From: Bradyrhizobium murdochi
GTDB taxonomy: Bacteria > Pseudomonadota > Alphaproteobacteria > Rhizobiales > Xanthobacteraceae
NCBI RefSeq assembly: GCF_000472965.1
Contig: NZ_AXAU01000001.1
Span: 496,001-560,000 of the forward strand
Direction: 5' to 3'
DNA: 64,000 nucleotides
Position numbers and translations under genes: made by a program. The notes beneath the pieces are model-generated. The model was not told the origin of the DNA. It did not search any database and saw only the letters and a list, made by a program, of their open reading frames with translations. Of the stretch, positions 38,878 through 47,779 are shown one piece after another (the first letter of the stretch is position 1; each line of letters opens with the position of its first letter).

Positions 38878-39864
38878 TCATGACTTCCCGGCCAGTCTCA
38901 CGCCGAGCCTTCCGGCCAATTCCTGTGTGAACTGCCAGGCGACGCGCCCCGAGCGGGAGCCGCGCGTGGTCGACCATTCCAGCGCCTCGCGCTCCAGCTC
39001 TTCGTCGGCAATCTTGATGCCGAAATGGCCGCAATAGCCGCGCACCATGGCGAGGTACTCATCCTGGCTGCAGCGGTGAAAGCCGAGCCACAGACCGAAA
39101 CGGTCCGACAGCGACACCTTCTCCTCGACGGCTTCGCCGGGGTTGATCGCGGTCGAGCGCTCGTTCTCGATCATCTCGCGCGCCAAGAGGTGCCGCCGGT
39201 TCGAGGTGGCGTAGAGGATGACGTTGTCGGGGCGTCCCTCGATGCCGCCTTCCAGCACCGCCTTCAGCGATTTGTAGGAGGCGTCATTGCCGTCGAAGGA
39301 GAGGTCGTCGCAGAACACGATGAAGCGGAAATCGGAACTGCGTAAGAGGTCCATCAGGCCGGGCAGGCTCTCGATGTCCTCGCGGTGAATCTCGATCAGC
39401 TTGAGCCGGTCGGCCGGCTTGCGATCGATGTTGATACTGGCATGTGTCGCCTTCACTAGCGACGATTTGCCCATGCCGCGTGCGCCCCACAGCAGCGCAT
39501 TGTTGGCGGGCAGGCCGTCGGCAAAGCGCTCGGTATTTTCGATCAGGATGTCGCGCATCCGGTCGATGCCCTTGAGCAGGCCGAGGTCGACGCGGCTGAC
39601 GCGCGGTACCGGCGAAAGGCGCCCCTCCGGATGCCAGACAAAGGCATCGGCCGAGCTGAACGCCTCGGGGCCTCCCGTCGCCGGCGAGGCCGCGGAGAGA
39701 TGGCCGGCGATCGCTTCCAGCGCGATGGCGATCCGCTCGGCGGTGGCGCCGTTAAGCCTGTTTGCCGGACCTTTTGTCGCGGTTTTCCCATGTCCTCGCG
39801 AGGCGGCCTTGGGGGCGGCGCGGGACGCTGTTTGAGCCGCAGTTTTCTTGACTTTTTTCGACAT
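38878..39864 (-). CDS. AAA-family ATPase (DUF815 type)
   Basis: 328 residues from MSKKVKKTAAQTASRAAP, with ggaactcggga upstream; the first 40 residues are basic and disordered. Walker A is GARGMGKSS at 127-135, Walker B is FIVFCDDLSF near 180, and the arginine-rich ATSNRRHLLAREM block follows. DUF815 proteins are AAA ATPases of unknown cellular role. Divergent from the yajC-secDF operon. Confidence 0.85.
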   Translation of the reverse strand: MSKKVKKTAAQTASRAAPKAASRGHGKTATKGPANRLNGATAERIAIALEAIAGHLSAASPATGGPEAFSSADAFVWHPEGRLSPVPRVSRVDLGLLKGIDRMRDILIENTERFADGLPANNALLWGARGMGKSSLVKATHASINIDRKPADRLKLIEIHREDIESLPGLMDLLRSSDFRFIVFCDDLSFDGNDASYKSLKAVLEGGIEGRPDNVILYATSNRRHLLAREMIENERSTAINPGEAVEEKVSLSDRFGLWLGFHRCSQDEYLAMVRGYCGHFGIKIADEELEREALEWSTTRGSRSGRVAWQFTQELAGRLGVRLAGKS

Positions 39865-39942
39865 TTCCCGAGTTCCTGACGGCGCAGCCTTAACGGGCCT
39901 TGGAAGCTCTCGCAAGCGGCCTAAATGAGGGGGCGGCCAACG

Positions 39943-39970
39943 TTGCAATTGGGCCCGCCGCCGCTATAGT
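39943..39970 (+). promoter_or_regulatory. Sigma-70-type promoter for yajC-secDF
   Basis: TTGCAA and TATAGT separated by 16 bases, 89 bases ahead of the yajC start in the divergent gap. The best -35/-10 match in this gap. Confidence 0.55.
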
Positions 39971-40058
39971 CCGCGCAAATTTACCCGGACCGGCGACATG
40001 TCCAAGCTGCTGTGCCCAGGCATGGCCGGTTCTTTTCCGTCTCACGAGGATTGTTCGA

Positions 40059-40421
40059 ATGCTGATTACCCCTGCGTACGCCCAGGCTGCAGCCGGTGGC
40101 GATGCCAACAGCATGTTGATGTCGCTGCTGCCGTTCGCACTGATCTTCGTGATCATGTACTTCCTGATTCTGCGACCGCAGCAGAAGAAGATCAAGGATC
40201 ACCAGGAACTGGTCAAAAACATCCGCCGCGGCGACACCGTCGTCACCTCGGGCGGCCTGGTCGGCAAGGTGACCAAGGTGGTGGACGACGACCAGATCGA
40301 GTTCGAGATTTCGGACGGCGTCCGCGTGCGGCAGATGCGGCAGATGATTTCGGGCGTTCGCGCCAAGGGCGAGCCGGCCAAGGAAAAGAGTGAGGCCAAG
40401 GACGAGACGTCCGCGAGCTGA
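40059..40421 (+). CDS. yajC: SecDF-associated protein YajC
   Basis: 120 residues from the ATG at 40059 (MLITPAYAQAAAGGDAN); the frame open upstream has no family similarity. One membrane helix (LMSLLPFALIFVIMYFLILR), then RPQQKKIKDHQELVKNIRRGDTVVTSGG, the YajC signature, and a basic/acidic tail. It forms the YajC-SecDF complex that aids Sec export. First gene of the operon. Confidence 0.95.
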   Translation: MLITPAYAQAAAGGDANSMLMSLLPFALIFVIMYFLILRPQQKKIKDHQELVKNIRRGDTVVTSGGLVGKVTKVVDDDQIEFEISDGVRVRQMRQMISGVRAKGEPAKEKSEAKDETSAS

Positions 40422-40469
40422 GTTTTCCGCGCCGCTTGCCGCGGCGCATTTTCCTGACGGGTCTACTCG

Positions 40470-42071
40470 ATGTTGTATTTCTCGCGGTGGAAGGCGCTGG
40501 CGATCATTCTGACCGCGGTGATCGTCTGCCTGTTCGCGGTTCCGAACTTTTTTTCCCAGGAGCGTGTGAAGACCTGGCCGGTGTGGGCGCAGCGCCACAT
40601 CGTGCTCGGCCTCGATCTGCAGGGCGGCTCATACCTGCTGCTCGAAGTCGATTCCAACTACGTGAAGAAGGAAAAGCTCGATCAGGTGCGCGACGAAGTC
40701 CGTCGCGTGCTGCGCGACGCCAAGATCGGGTATACAGGCTTGGCCGTGCGCGCCGACGCCGTCGAGGTCCGTGTCAAGGAGAGTGACCAGCAGGCGGCCC
40801 TCACCAAGCTGCGCGAGCTGTCGCAGCCGCTTGGCGGCCTGCTCGGCTCCTCAGGGCAGCGCAGCCTCGAAGTCTCCGATGCCGGCGGCGGCCTGTTCCG
40901 TCTCACCGTGCCGCAAGCCGCCATCACCGAGCGCATCCGGCAAACGATTGAACAGTCGATCCAGATCGTCGAGCGCCGTATCAACGAACTGGGCACGGTC
41001 GAGCCCTTGATCCAGCGGCAAGGCACCGATCGTATCCTGGTCCAGGTACCAGGATTGCAGGATCCAACCGACCTGAAGCGCATCCTTGGTCAGACCGCCA
41101 AGATGGAATTCCGCATGGTCGATCCGTCGGTATCTCCGGATCAGGTTCAGTCGGGGCGGGGGGTTCCGGCGGATTCGGAAGTCTTGATGAGCGAGCAATC
41201 GCCCAAGGTTCCCTACGTCATCAAGCGGCAGGTGCTGGTGTCGGGCGGCGACCTGACCGACGCGCAGCCGGGCTTCGACCAGCGCACCAACGAGCCGATA
41301 GTGAACTTCAAGTTCAACAGTTCGGGCTCGCGCAAATTCGCGCAGGCGACGTCGGAAAATGTCGGGCAACCCTTTGCCATCGTCCTCGACAACAAGGTGA
41401 TATCCGCACCCGTGATCCGTGAACCGATCACCGGCGGCCAGGGGCAGATTTCCGGCAACTTCACGGTGCAGGCGGCCAACGAACTCGCGCTGCTAATGCG
41501 TGCCGGCGCACTGCCGGCGCCGCTGACCGTGATCGAGGAGCGCACCGTCGGTCCCGGCCTCGGGCAGGACTCGATCGAGAAGGGCAAGCTCGCAGCCTAT
41601 GTCGGCTCGATCATGGTCATCGCATTCATGCTGCTGACCTACCGCCTGTTCGGCGTGTTCGCCAACATAGCGGTGGCCATCAACGTCGCGATGATCTTCG
41701 GCATCCTGTCGCTACTCAACGCCACGCTGACGCTGCCCGGCATTGCCGGCGTCGTGCTGACGGTCGGCATCGCGGTCGATTCCAACGTGCTGATCTATGA
41801 GCGGATCCGCGAGGAGCTGCGCGGCGGACGCAATGCGATCTCGGCGATCGACGCCGGCTTCAGGCGGGCGCTGGCGACTATCTTGGACTCCAATATCACC
41901 ACCTTCATTGCCGCAGCGGTGCTGTTCTACATCGGCACCGGCCCGGTTCGCGGCTTCGCCGTCACGCTCGGCATCGGTATCATCACCACGGTCTTCACAG
42001 CGTTTACGCTCACCAGCCTGATCGTCGCTGGCTGGGTGCGCTGGAAGCGGCCGAAGACCGTGCCGATCTAG
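40470..42071 (+). CDS. secD: Protein translocase subunit SecD
   Basis: 533 residues. N-terminal helix, then GLDLQGGSYLLLEV (the conserved D-x-x-GG patch), a large periplasmic domain (to about residue 350), and five C-terminal helices with VGIAVDSNVLIYERIREELR, the helix-4 motif bearing the proton-relay Asp. It uses the proton gradient to pull preproteins out of SecYEG. secF follows 10 bases downstream. Confidence 0.97.
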   Translation: MLYFSRWKALAIILTAVIVCLFAVPNFFSQERVKTWPVWAQRHIVLGLDLQGGSYLLLEVDSNYVKKEKLDQVRDEVRRVLRDAKIGYTGLAVRADAVEVRVKESDQQAALTKLRELSQPLGGLLGSSGQRSLEVSDAGGGLFRLTVPQAAITERIRQTIEQSIQIVERRINELGTVEPLIQRQGTDRILVQVPGLQDPTDLKRILGQTAKMEFRMVDPSVSPDQVQSGRGVPADSEVLMSEQSPKVPYVIKRQVLVSGGDLTDAQPGFDQRTNEPIVNFKFNSSGSRKFAQATSENVGQPFAIVLDNKVISAPVIREPITGGQGQISGNFTVQAANELALLMRAGALPAPLTVIEERTVGPGLGQDSIEKGKLAAYVGSIMVIAFMLLTYRLFGVFANIAVAINVAMIFGILSLLNATLTLPGIAGVVLTVGIAVDSNVLIYERIREELRGGRNAISAIDAGFRRALATILDSNITTFIAAAVLFYIGTGPVRGFAVTLGIGIITTVFTAFTLTSLIVAGWVRWKRPKTVPI

Positions 42072-42081
42072 GGACCCCACT

Positions 42082-43104
42082 GTGACTCAATCTATTCTCA
42101 TTGCGCTGGGCGTTCTGATCGTCGTGCTGACCGTGGTCGCTGTGTTCGATCTGTTGCCGCCGCTGCGCATCGTCCCTGACGTCACGCATTTCGATTTCAC
42201 GCGCTTTCGTCGCATCAGCTTTCCAATCTCCGCGGCGCTTTCGATCCTTGCGATCGTGCTGTTTTTCACCCACGGGCTGAATTTCGGCATCGACTTCAAG
42301 GGCGGCACGCTGCTTGAAGTGCAGTCCAAGTCCGGTTCCGCCGATATCGGCGCGATGCGCGCGTCGCTGAGCAATCTTGGCCTAGGCGACATTCAGTTGC
42401 AGCAATTCGGCGGTCCGGCCGACGTGCTGATTCGGGTAGCCGAGCAACCCGGCGGCGACGCCGCGCAGCAGGCGGCGGTGCAGAAAGTCCGCGGCGCGCT
42501 CGGCGATTCCGTTGAGTATCGCCGCGTCGAGGTGGTGGGACCGCGCGTTTCCGGCGAATTGCTGGCTTACGGCATGCTCGGCATGATGCTCGCGATTTTC
42601 TCAATCCTGATCTATCTCTGGTTCCGATTCGAATGGCAGTTCGCGCTCGGCGCCATGATCGCCAACGTCCACGATATCGTGCTGACGATCGGCTTCATGT
42701 CGATCTCCCAGGTCGACTTCGACCTCACGAGTATTGCCGCGTTATTGACGATTCTCGGTTACTCCCTGAACGATACGGTCGTGATCTACGATCGCATCCG
42801 GGAAATGCTGCGGCGTTACAAGAAAATGCCGATGCCGCAACTGCTGAACGAATCCATCAATTCGACACTGTCGCGCTCGATCATCACTCACGTCACGGTG
42901 ACGCTCGCGTTGCTGGCGCTGTTGTTGTTCGGCGGTCAGGCGATCCACAGCTTTACGGCCGTCATGGTGTTCGGCGCGCTGCTGGTTGGCACCTACACCT
43001 CGATCTTCATCGCCGCGCCGATCCTGATCTATCTGGGCGTTGGTGAGCACCGCGAGGCGCCGGATACGCCTGTGAAGAAGCCGGATACGCCGGCAAAGAA
43101 GTAG
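42082..43104 (+). CDS. secF: Protein translocase subunit SecF
   Basis: 340 residues from a GTG. GIDFKGGTLLEVQS matches the SecD/SecF signature, and LTILGYSLNDTVVIYDRIRE is the conserved helix block. The C-terminal repeats PDTPVKKPDTPAKK are short tandem units. The next gene starts 2 bases later. Confidence 0.97.
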   Translation: MTQSILIALGVLIVVLTVVAVFDLLPPLRIVPDVTHFDFTRFRRISFPISAALSILAIVLFFTHGLNFGIDFKGGTLLEVQSKSGSADIGAMRASLSNLGLGDIQLQQFGGPADVLIRVAEQPGGDAAQQAAVQKVRGALGDSVEYRRVEVVGPRVSGELLAYGMLGMMLAIFSILIYLWFRFEWQFALGAMIANVHDIVLTIGFMSISQVDFDLTSIAALLTILGYSLNDTVVIYDRIREMLRRYKKMPMPQLLNESINSTLSRSIITHVTVTLALLALLLFGGQAIHSFTAVMVFGALLVGTYTSIFIAAPILIYLGVGEHREAPDTPVKKPDTPAKK

Positions 43105-43106
43105 TC

Positions 43107-43490
43107 ATGGCAACATCCTCGGACGCTCCGCATCTTCCGAGGCCGGCACCGATCGAAGCCTACGGCAAGGGCGGCTTCGCTTTCGCCGACATGTCGCATC
43201 GCGGCTCGCTTCTGTGCCTGCCGGACGGCATCTGGGCCTGGCCGGTGACAAAGCCCGCCGAGATCGATCAATATTCGCTGGACCGCGTGTTCAAGGCGGC
43301 CAATTCCATCGATACGCTGATCGTCGGCTCCGGCACCGAAATCTGGCTGCCCCCGCACGGGCTGCGCGAAGCGCTGCGTGCGGTCAGGGTGGTGCTGGAC
43401 CCGATGCAGACGGGACCGGCGATCCGCACCTACAATATCATGCTGGGCGAGCGGCGGCGCGTCGCTGCGGCGTTGATCGCGGTGCCATGA
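43107..43490 (+). CDS. Mth938/DUF498-domain protein (NDUFAF3-like)
   Basis: 127 residues. The Mth938 fold is recognised from IEAYGKGGFAFADMSHRGSL, WPVTKPAEIDQYSLDRVF, DTLIVGSGTEIW and DPMQTGPAIRTYNIMLGERRR. Its human homologue NDUFAF3 is an assembly factor for respiratory complex I. The start lies 2 bases after secF and the stop overlaps the next start (ATGA), so it is translated in step with secDF and with the NDUFAF6-like gene. A role in complex I assembly here is inferred. Confidence 0.88.
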   Translation: MATSSDAPHLPRPAPIEAYGKGGFAFADMSHRGSLLCLPDGIWAWPVTKPAEIDQYSLDRVFKAANSIDTLIVGSGTEIWLPPHGLREALRAVRVVLDPMQTGPAIRTYNIMLGERRRVAAALIAVP

Positions 43491-44350
43491 GCGCCACGGC
43501 GACGTCGAAAGAATCCGCTGCGTTCTGCGCCGATCTGGTGCGCACGTACGACTTTGTCCGCTATGCCTCGACACTGTTCCTGCCTCAGGTCCAGCGTCGC
43601 GCACTGCTGTCGATCTATGCCTTCAACGTCGAGATTTTGCGCGTGCGCGAACAGGTCAGCCAGCCTCTGCCGGGCGAAATCCGGCTGCAATGGTGGACCG
43701 ATATGCTGGAAGGCGCCGGCCATGGCGGCGTCGAAGGCAATCCGGTTGCAGCCGAACTCCTGCAGACCATTGCCGAATTCCGCCTGCCGATCGAGCCGCT
43801 GTCGCGGCTGATCGAGGAGCACCAATTCGACCTCTACAATGATCCAATGCCGTCAATGGCGGCGCTGGAAGGCTATGTCACCGACACCGCCTCGGCGCTG
43901 TTCTCGTTGGCTGCGCGGACTGCGGCACAGCCGTCGGTCGCGATCGACCATCTCTCCCGCCATGCGGGTCTCGCCCAGGGCATGGCGCAGGTGATCGCAG
44001 CGCTGCCGCTCGATGCTGCGCGGCGGCAGTTGTTCGTACCACTGCAATTGCTGCAGCAACATGGCAGCGGCATGGAGCAGGTCTTTTCGGGCAAGCAGGC
44101 GCCGCAGGCGCGCGCCGCGATTGATCAGTTGATCGGAGAGGGGCAAAAACATCTCCGTACGGCCTTCGAGTTGCTCACGCATGTGCCGCCGCAAGTGCGA
44201 CCGGTATTCCTGCCGCTGGCGATGGTTCGCCGCGATCTGGAGCGGATGTCACGGGCTGACGTCGATCCGTTCGTGCCGCATCCAACGTCACGACTTCGGA
44301 CGCTGTGGACGCTCTGGCGCGCTTCGCGCTCGCGGGAATTTGGCGAGTAA
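43487..44350 (+). CDS. Squalene/phytoene synthase-fold protein (NDUFAF6-like)
   Basis: 287 residues from the ATG at 43487 that overlaps the previous stop. The fold is that of trans-isoprenyl synthases, but the two aspartate-rich catalytic motifs are gone: where synthases have DDxxD this has SIYAFNVEILRVREQVS, followed by GEIRLQWWTDMLE. That AFNVE...R-x-Q-x-W pattern is the one I know from NDUFAF6, a mitochondrial complex I assembly factor. A carotenoid or squalene enzyme is therefore unlikely. No crt or hpn genes are near. Confidence 0.85.
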   Translation: MSATATSKESAAFCADLVRTYDFVRYASTLFLPQVQRRALLSIYAFNVEILRVREQVSQPLPGEIRLQWWTDMLEGAGHGGVEGNPVAAELLQTIAEFRLPIEPLSRLIEEHQFDLYNDPMPSMAALEGYVTDTASALFSLAARTAAQPSVAIDHLSRHAGLAQGMAQVIAALPLDAARRQLFVPLQLLQQHGSGMEQVFSGKQAPQARAAIDQLIGEGQKHLRTAFELLTHVPPQVRPVFLPLAMVRRDLERMSRADVDPFVPHPTSRLRTLWTLWRASRSREFGE

Positions 44351-44370
44351 GAGGGCTCTGATCTTGCAGC

Positions 44371-44453
44371 GTCATTGCGAGCGGAGCGAAGCAATCCATC
44401 TCGCGGCATAACGGAAGAATGGATTGCTTCGTCGCTGCGCTCCTCGCAATGAC
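44371..44453. repeat. Palindromic intergenic repeat, family A (copy 4)
   Basis: gtcattgcgagcggagcgaa at the left, ggattgcttcgtcgctgcgc and tcctcgcaatgac at the right. It lies between the convergent NDUFAF6-like and kinase-fusion genes and may stop transcription of both. Confidence 0.85.
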
Positions 44454-44466
44454 GCCGGAGTGTCTA

Positions 44467-45561
44467 TCACGAATTCAATTCGCTACTCTCAAAATTGAAC
44501 CGGTCCCGCAGATTCTTGCGACTCTCCAGAATGTCCTTCAGGAACGCGCGGTCGACCTCGTTGTTGATCAGCGGCTCGATCAGGTCGACCTGATTCATCG
44601 CGACGAGCTGCAGGATCTCCGTGCGCGGCTTGCCGGCGGCGTCGCGCGGCAAGGCGTGCACCACCTGAATATGCTCCGGCGGCCTGACGCCCTTGGCGGA
44701 AGAAAGCTCGCTGCGCAACTGCTTTTCCAGTGCGACCTCGTCGGCCTCGACGAAGGCGTACAGCCCGACACCGGTACGGCGGTCGGCGAACGCGACAATG
44801 GCGGTATCGCGCACTTCAGGATTTTTCCTGATCAGGGCGCTCAGCACCGGCGCGTCGTTGACCAGCCGGCGGCCGCCACCTTCGCGATCGGTGAAGTTGA
44901 ACAGGCCGCGGGTGATGGCCTGGTAGACCTTCTTGCCGGTCTTGAGCCAGATGCTGGCGACAAAGGATTTGCGCGCCAAAATCTTGCGCTCCATCGGCGT
45001 CAGCGCGGCCGGCGCGTAGCTGCGCTTGTGCTTCAGCATATGCCGCAGATCTTCGTAAGCCGCGATCCGGAATAGCCGGCTGCGAGTCTTGAAACAGGCG
45101 GCGAGTTGAAAATCGGTGAGATAGGCGCGGCCGTTGCGGCCCACGAGCCAGTTCTGCTCCTTGGCGAGATCGTTGTGGCAGATGCCGGCCCGATGCAGCT
45201 TGCGAAGAGCGAGCTTAGCGGAGCGGAAATAGGCGATGTCGCCATGGGGTTTTGCCAGGTGCAGCGCGACGCCGTCAATGAAGCCGCGCACCAGTGCCCG
45301 CCGACCGGCCCATAGCAGTCTCGGGCCGACATCGAGATCGCGTGCCAGTGCCAGCGCGCGGCGCTCGCGGACGAACAGATGTTGGGCGAGCGGATAAGAC
45401 CACAGCGGCACCTGATCGAGCCGGCGCAGCACGGCATCGACCTCGCCGGCATCGTCGCGAAACCGGCCCCGTTCGACGGTGGAGAATACGTCGCGCTTCA
45501 AAAGCACGCCTTCAATCCATAGCGCCGATAAAATGGCAGCGTCGTCTTTCGGCAAGCCCAT
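44467..45561 (-). CDS. Protein kinase-like domain fused to an ANL (acyl-CoA synthetase) C-terminal domain
   Basis: 364 residues. Residues about 20-180 look like a RIO/lipopolysaccharide-type kinase: catalytic loop ICHNDLAKEQNWL (H129, D131, N137) and a DFG-like TDFQLA (D150). No glycine-rich P-loop is evident. Residues about 232-320 match the small C-terminal domain of AMP-forming synthetases: NPEVRDTAIVAFADRRTGVG, LYAFVEAD, then PPEHIQVVHALPRDAAGKPR with the catalytic-type Lys K311. Its large ATP/acyl-binding domain is absent. It begins 4 bases after the trmFO stop, so it is likely the second gene of that operon. Function is unknown. Confidence 0.75.
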   Translation of the reverse strand: MGLPKDDAAILSALWIEGVLLKRDVFSTVERGRFRDDAGEVDAVLRRLDQVPLWSYPLAQHLFVRERRALALARDLDVGPRLLWAGRRALVRGFIDGVALHLAKPHGDIAYFRSAKLALRKLHRAGICHNDLAKEQNWLVGRNGRAYLTDFQLAACFKTRSRLFRIAAYEDLRHMLKHKRSYAPAALTPMERKILARKSFVASIWLKTGKKVYQAITRGLFNFTDREGGGRRLVNDAPVLSALIRKNPEVRDTAIVAFADRRTGVGLYAFVEADEVALEKQLRSELSSAKGVRPPEHIQVVHALPRDAAGKPRTEILQLVAMNQVDLIEPLINNEVDRAFLKDILESRKNLRDRFNFESSELNS

Positions 45562-45565
45562 GGGA

Positions 45566-46999
45566 TTACGCCGCCGCTGCTACGCGCAGATGATCAGCGA
45601 TCCAGCGATCGAGATCGGTCAGCGCACGCGCGCTGAGCGCCTGCTTCTTGGCGACCGTCTTCTCGTTGCCGCGCAGCCTGCTGCCATCGGCCTTCTTGGT
45701 CGGCACGTTGGCAAGCGGCGGGAACAGGCCGAAATTGATGTTCATCGGCTGGAACGAGCGTGTTCCGGCCTCGATCGTTTCGATGTGGCCGCCGGTGATA
45801 TGGCCGAGCAGCGAGCCCAGCGCCGTCGTCGCAGACGGTGATTCGAGCGACTGTCCTCGCGCATTGGCTGCAGCGTAGAGACCTGCGATCAGGCCGATGC
45901 TGGCGGACTCCACATAGCCCTCGCAGCCAGTCATCTGGCCGGCAAAGCGCAGCCGTGGCTGCGCGCGCAGCCGCAATTGCCCATCCAGGAGCTTTGGCGA
46001 GTTCAGGAAGGTGTTGCGATGCAGGCCGCCGAGCCGGGCGAATTCGGCGTTCTCGAGCCCCGGAATGGTACGAAACACGCGCTGCTGCGCGCCGTAATTC
46101 AGCTTGGTCTGGAAGCCGACCATATTGTAGAGCGTGCCGAGCTTGTTGTCCTGTCGTAGCTGCACGATGGCATAGGGTTTGACTATCGGGTTGTGCGGGT
46201 TGGTCAATCCTACCGGCTTCATTGGACCGTGCCGCAGCGTGTCGTGGCCGCGCTCAGCCATCACCTCGACCGGCAGGCAGCCGTCGAAATAAGGCGTATT
46301 GGTCTCCCAGTCCTTGAAATCTACCTTCTCGCCGGCGAGCAACGCCGCGACGAAGGCGTCGTATTGCTCCTTCGTCATCGGGCAGTTGATGTAATCGGCG
46401 CCGGTGCCGCCGGGCCCGACCTTGTCGTAGCGCGACTGAAACCACGCTACCGACATGTCGATGGAGTCCTTGTGCACGATCGGTGCGATCGCATCGAAGA
46501 ACGCCAGCGCGTTCTCGTCGGTGAGTTCGCGGATGGCGTCCGCCAGCGGTGCCGAGGTGAGGGGGCCGGTGGCGACGATCACGTTGCCCCATTCGGCCGG
46601 TGGTAGGCCGGCAATCTCGGAGCGGTCGATCTCGATCAGGGGATGGTCGTGCAAGGCCCGGGTGACGGCGGCGGAAAATCCGTCGCGGTCAACCGCCAGC
46701 GCCCCACCCGCGGGCACCTGGTTGGCGTCGGCGGAGCGCATGATCAGCGAGCCCAGCCGGCGCATCTCGGCGTGCAGCAGGCCCACGGCGTTGTTGGCGG
46801 CGTCGTCCGAGCGGAACGAGTTGGAGCAGACGAGTTCGGCCAGGCCCTCGGTGCGATGGGCCTCGGTCATTCGCGAGGGGCGCATCTCGTGCAGGACCAC
46901 GCGAACGCCTGCATTGGCGATCTGCCAGGCCGCTTCCGAGCCGGCAAGGCCGCCGCCAATCACATGGACGGTGTCAGTTTGGGGAGTGTTGGAAATCAT
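45566..46999 (-). CDS. trmFO: Folate-dependent tRNA (uracil-54-C5) methyltransferase TrmFO
   Basis: 477 residues from [17 protein letters not shown]; a start 12 codons upstream is less likely. It makes ribothymidine 54 in the T-loop using methylene-THF and FADH2. The FAD motif [14 protein letters not shown] is at residues 11-24, followed by [25 protein letters not shown] with the catalytic cysteine, and [14 protein letters not shown] with a second conserved cysteine. Upstream of, and nearly touching, the kinase-fusion gene. Confidence 0.95.
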   Translation of the reverse strand: MISNTPQTDTVHVIGGGLAGSEAAWQIANAGVRVVLHEMRPSRMTEAHRTEGLAELVCSNSFRSDDAANNAVGLLHAEMRRLGSLIMRSADANQVPAGGALAVDRDGFSAAVTRALHDHPLIEIDRSEIAGLPPAEWGNVIVATGPLTSAPLADAIRELTDENALAFFDAIAPIVHKDSIDMSVAWFQSRYDKVGPGGTGADYINCPMTKEQYDAFVAALLAGEKVDFKDWETNTPYFDGCLPVEVMAERGHDTLRHGPMKPVGLTNPHNPIVKPYAIVQLRQDNKLGTLYNMVGFQTKLNYGAQQRVFRTIPGLENAEFARLGGLHRNTFLNSPKLLDGQLRLRAQPRLRFAGQMTGCEGYVESASIGLIAGLYAAANARGQSLESPSATTALGSLLGHITGGHIETIEAGTRSFQPMNINFGLFPPLANVPTKKADGSRLRGNEKTVAKKQALSARALTDLDRWIADHLRVAAAA

Positions 47000-47078
47000 G
47001 CGCGCAGGGTTAGCGCGTTTTCGCGCCTGGCGCACCTACGAAGCGCTTCCAAGCGAAGCCTGGCCCGGTGCAAACGAC

Positions 47079-47102
47079 AACGCCCGCAGCGGGGCGGGCG
47101 TT
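47079..47102 (-). terminator. Terminator after the DUF1127 gene
   Basis: Perfect 9-base arms AACGCCCGC and GCGGGCGTT with a 6-base loop, 30 bases past the stop of the minus-strand DUF1127 gene, followed in that direction by gtcgtttgc. Confidence 0.6.
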
Positions 47103-47131
47103 ATCCGTTCATCCAGGCGGCTGAGCAATGA

Positions 47132-47284
47132 TCAGCCGTTATAGTTTCCGGCGGCAACGCGCGGAATGTCCGAACGATCAAGGCCGATATCGGCCAGTTC
47201 CCGATCGCTGAGCTGGGACAGTTCGCTGACATTGCGCTGATAATCCCGGAACGCCTGGATCATGCGGATGAGCGAGAGCAACAT
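47132..47284 (-). CDS. DUF1127 small protein (50 aa)
   Basis: Short frame reading MLLSLIRMIQAFRDYQRNVS, then ELSQLSDRELADIGLDRSDI and PRVAAGNYNG. The LSDRELADIGLDRSDI core is the DUF1127 signature. aaggagactacc gives a strong ribosome site. Alphaproteobacterial DUF1127 proteins are tiny basic or neutral proteins tied to phosphate, stress and RNA-related regulation in some species; the role here is open. A terminator hairpin follows. Confidence 0.85.
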   Translation of the reverse strand: MLLSLIRMIQAFRDYQRNVSELSQLSDRELADIGLDRSDIPRVAAGNYNG

Positions 47285-47779
47285 GGTAGTCTCCTTGCAG
47301 TTACGATTCAGCCCTTGGAGGATGGCCTCATCGTTGAAATGAATATAGCTTGGATTTTTGCAGTGCGGAAGTTCCTATGTTGCGATGCAGCTAATCCTAG
47401 AACGCATAACGGCGGTAACGGCCGCTTAACGAGTCGACATGGTGGCGGATTAGCCGGCGGAAGCGCGATGGACGTGCGCCAAACATGTAAAGTAATGCCG
47501 TAGATTTGCGGGTTTCACGTAATCTTCAGATAACTTTTAACTGGCGACCAAGGAGGTCGGAAACCAGCTCGAGGGCTTTCAAGGGCCGACAAAATGCGCC
47601 GCGAATAGCGACGCTCTTAAAATCTTCTTATGCGCGAATCGCATGTTGTTTGCAAAGCAAAATGAATATAAATTCATTATTACGTGGGACAATCATGGTA
47701 GGGCCGCCGCAATGGCAGCTTTTGGTGAATGGGCCCGGCCTGCAGGGCCGGTCACCACGGCCAGTCCTCTGAGTTCGTT
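47285..47779. other. AT-richer intergenic region
   Basis: About 495 bases with lower GC than the neighbours, particularly 47500-47700 (runs such as aatgaatataaattcattat). No gene or RNA family was recognised. It contains the promoter of the DUF1127 gene, and could hide a small RNA, but no terminator hairpin supports one. Confidence 0.45.

Noticed and set aside
43487..44350. Phytoene or squalene synthase for carotenoids or hopanoids
   Set aside because: The aspartate-rich catalytic motifs are absent and no crt, hpn or isoprenoid genes are near; the NDUFAF6-like reading fits better.
47500..47779. Possible small RNA in the AT-rich gap
   Set aside because: No promoter/terminator pair or stable folded structure could be identified by eye.
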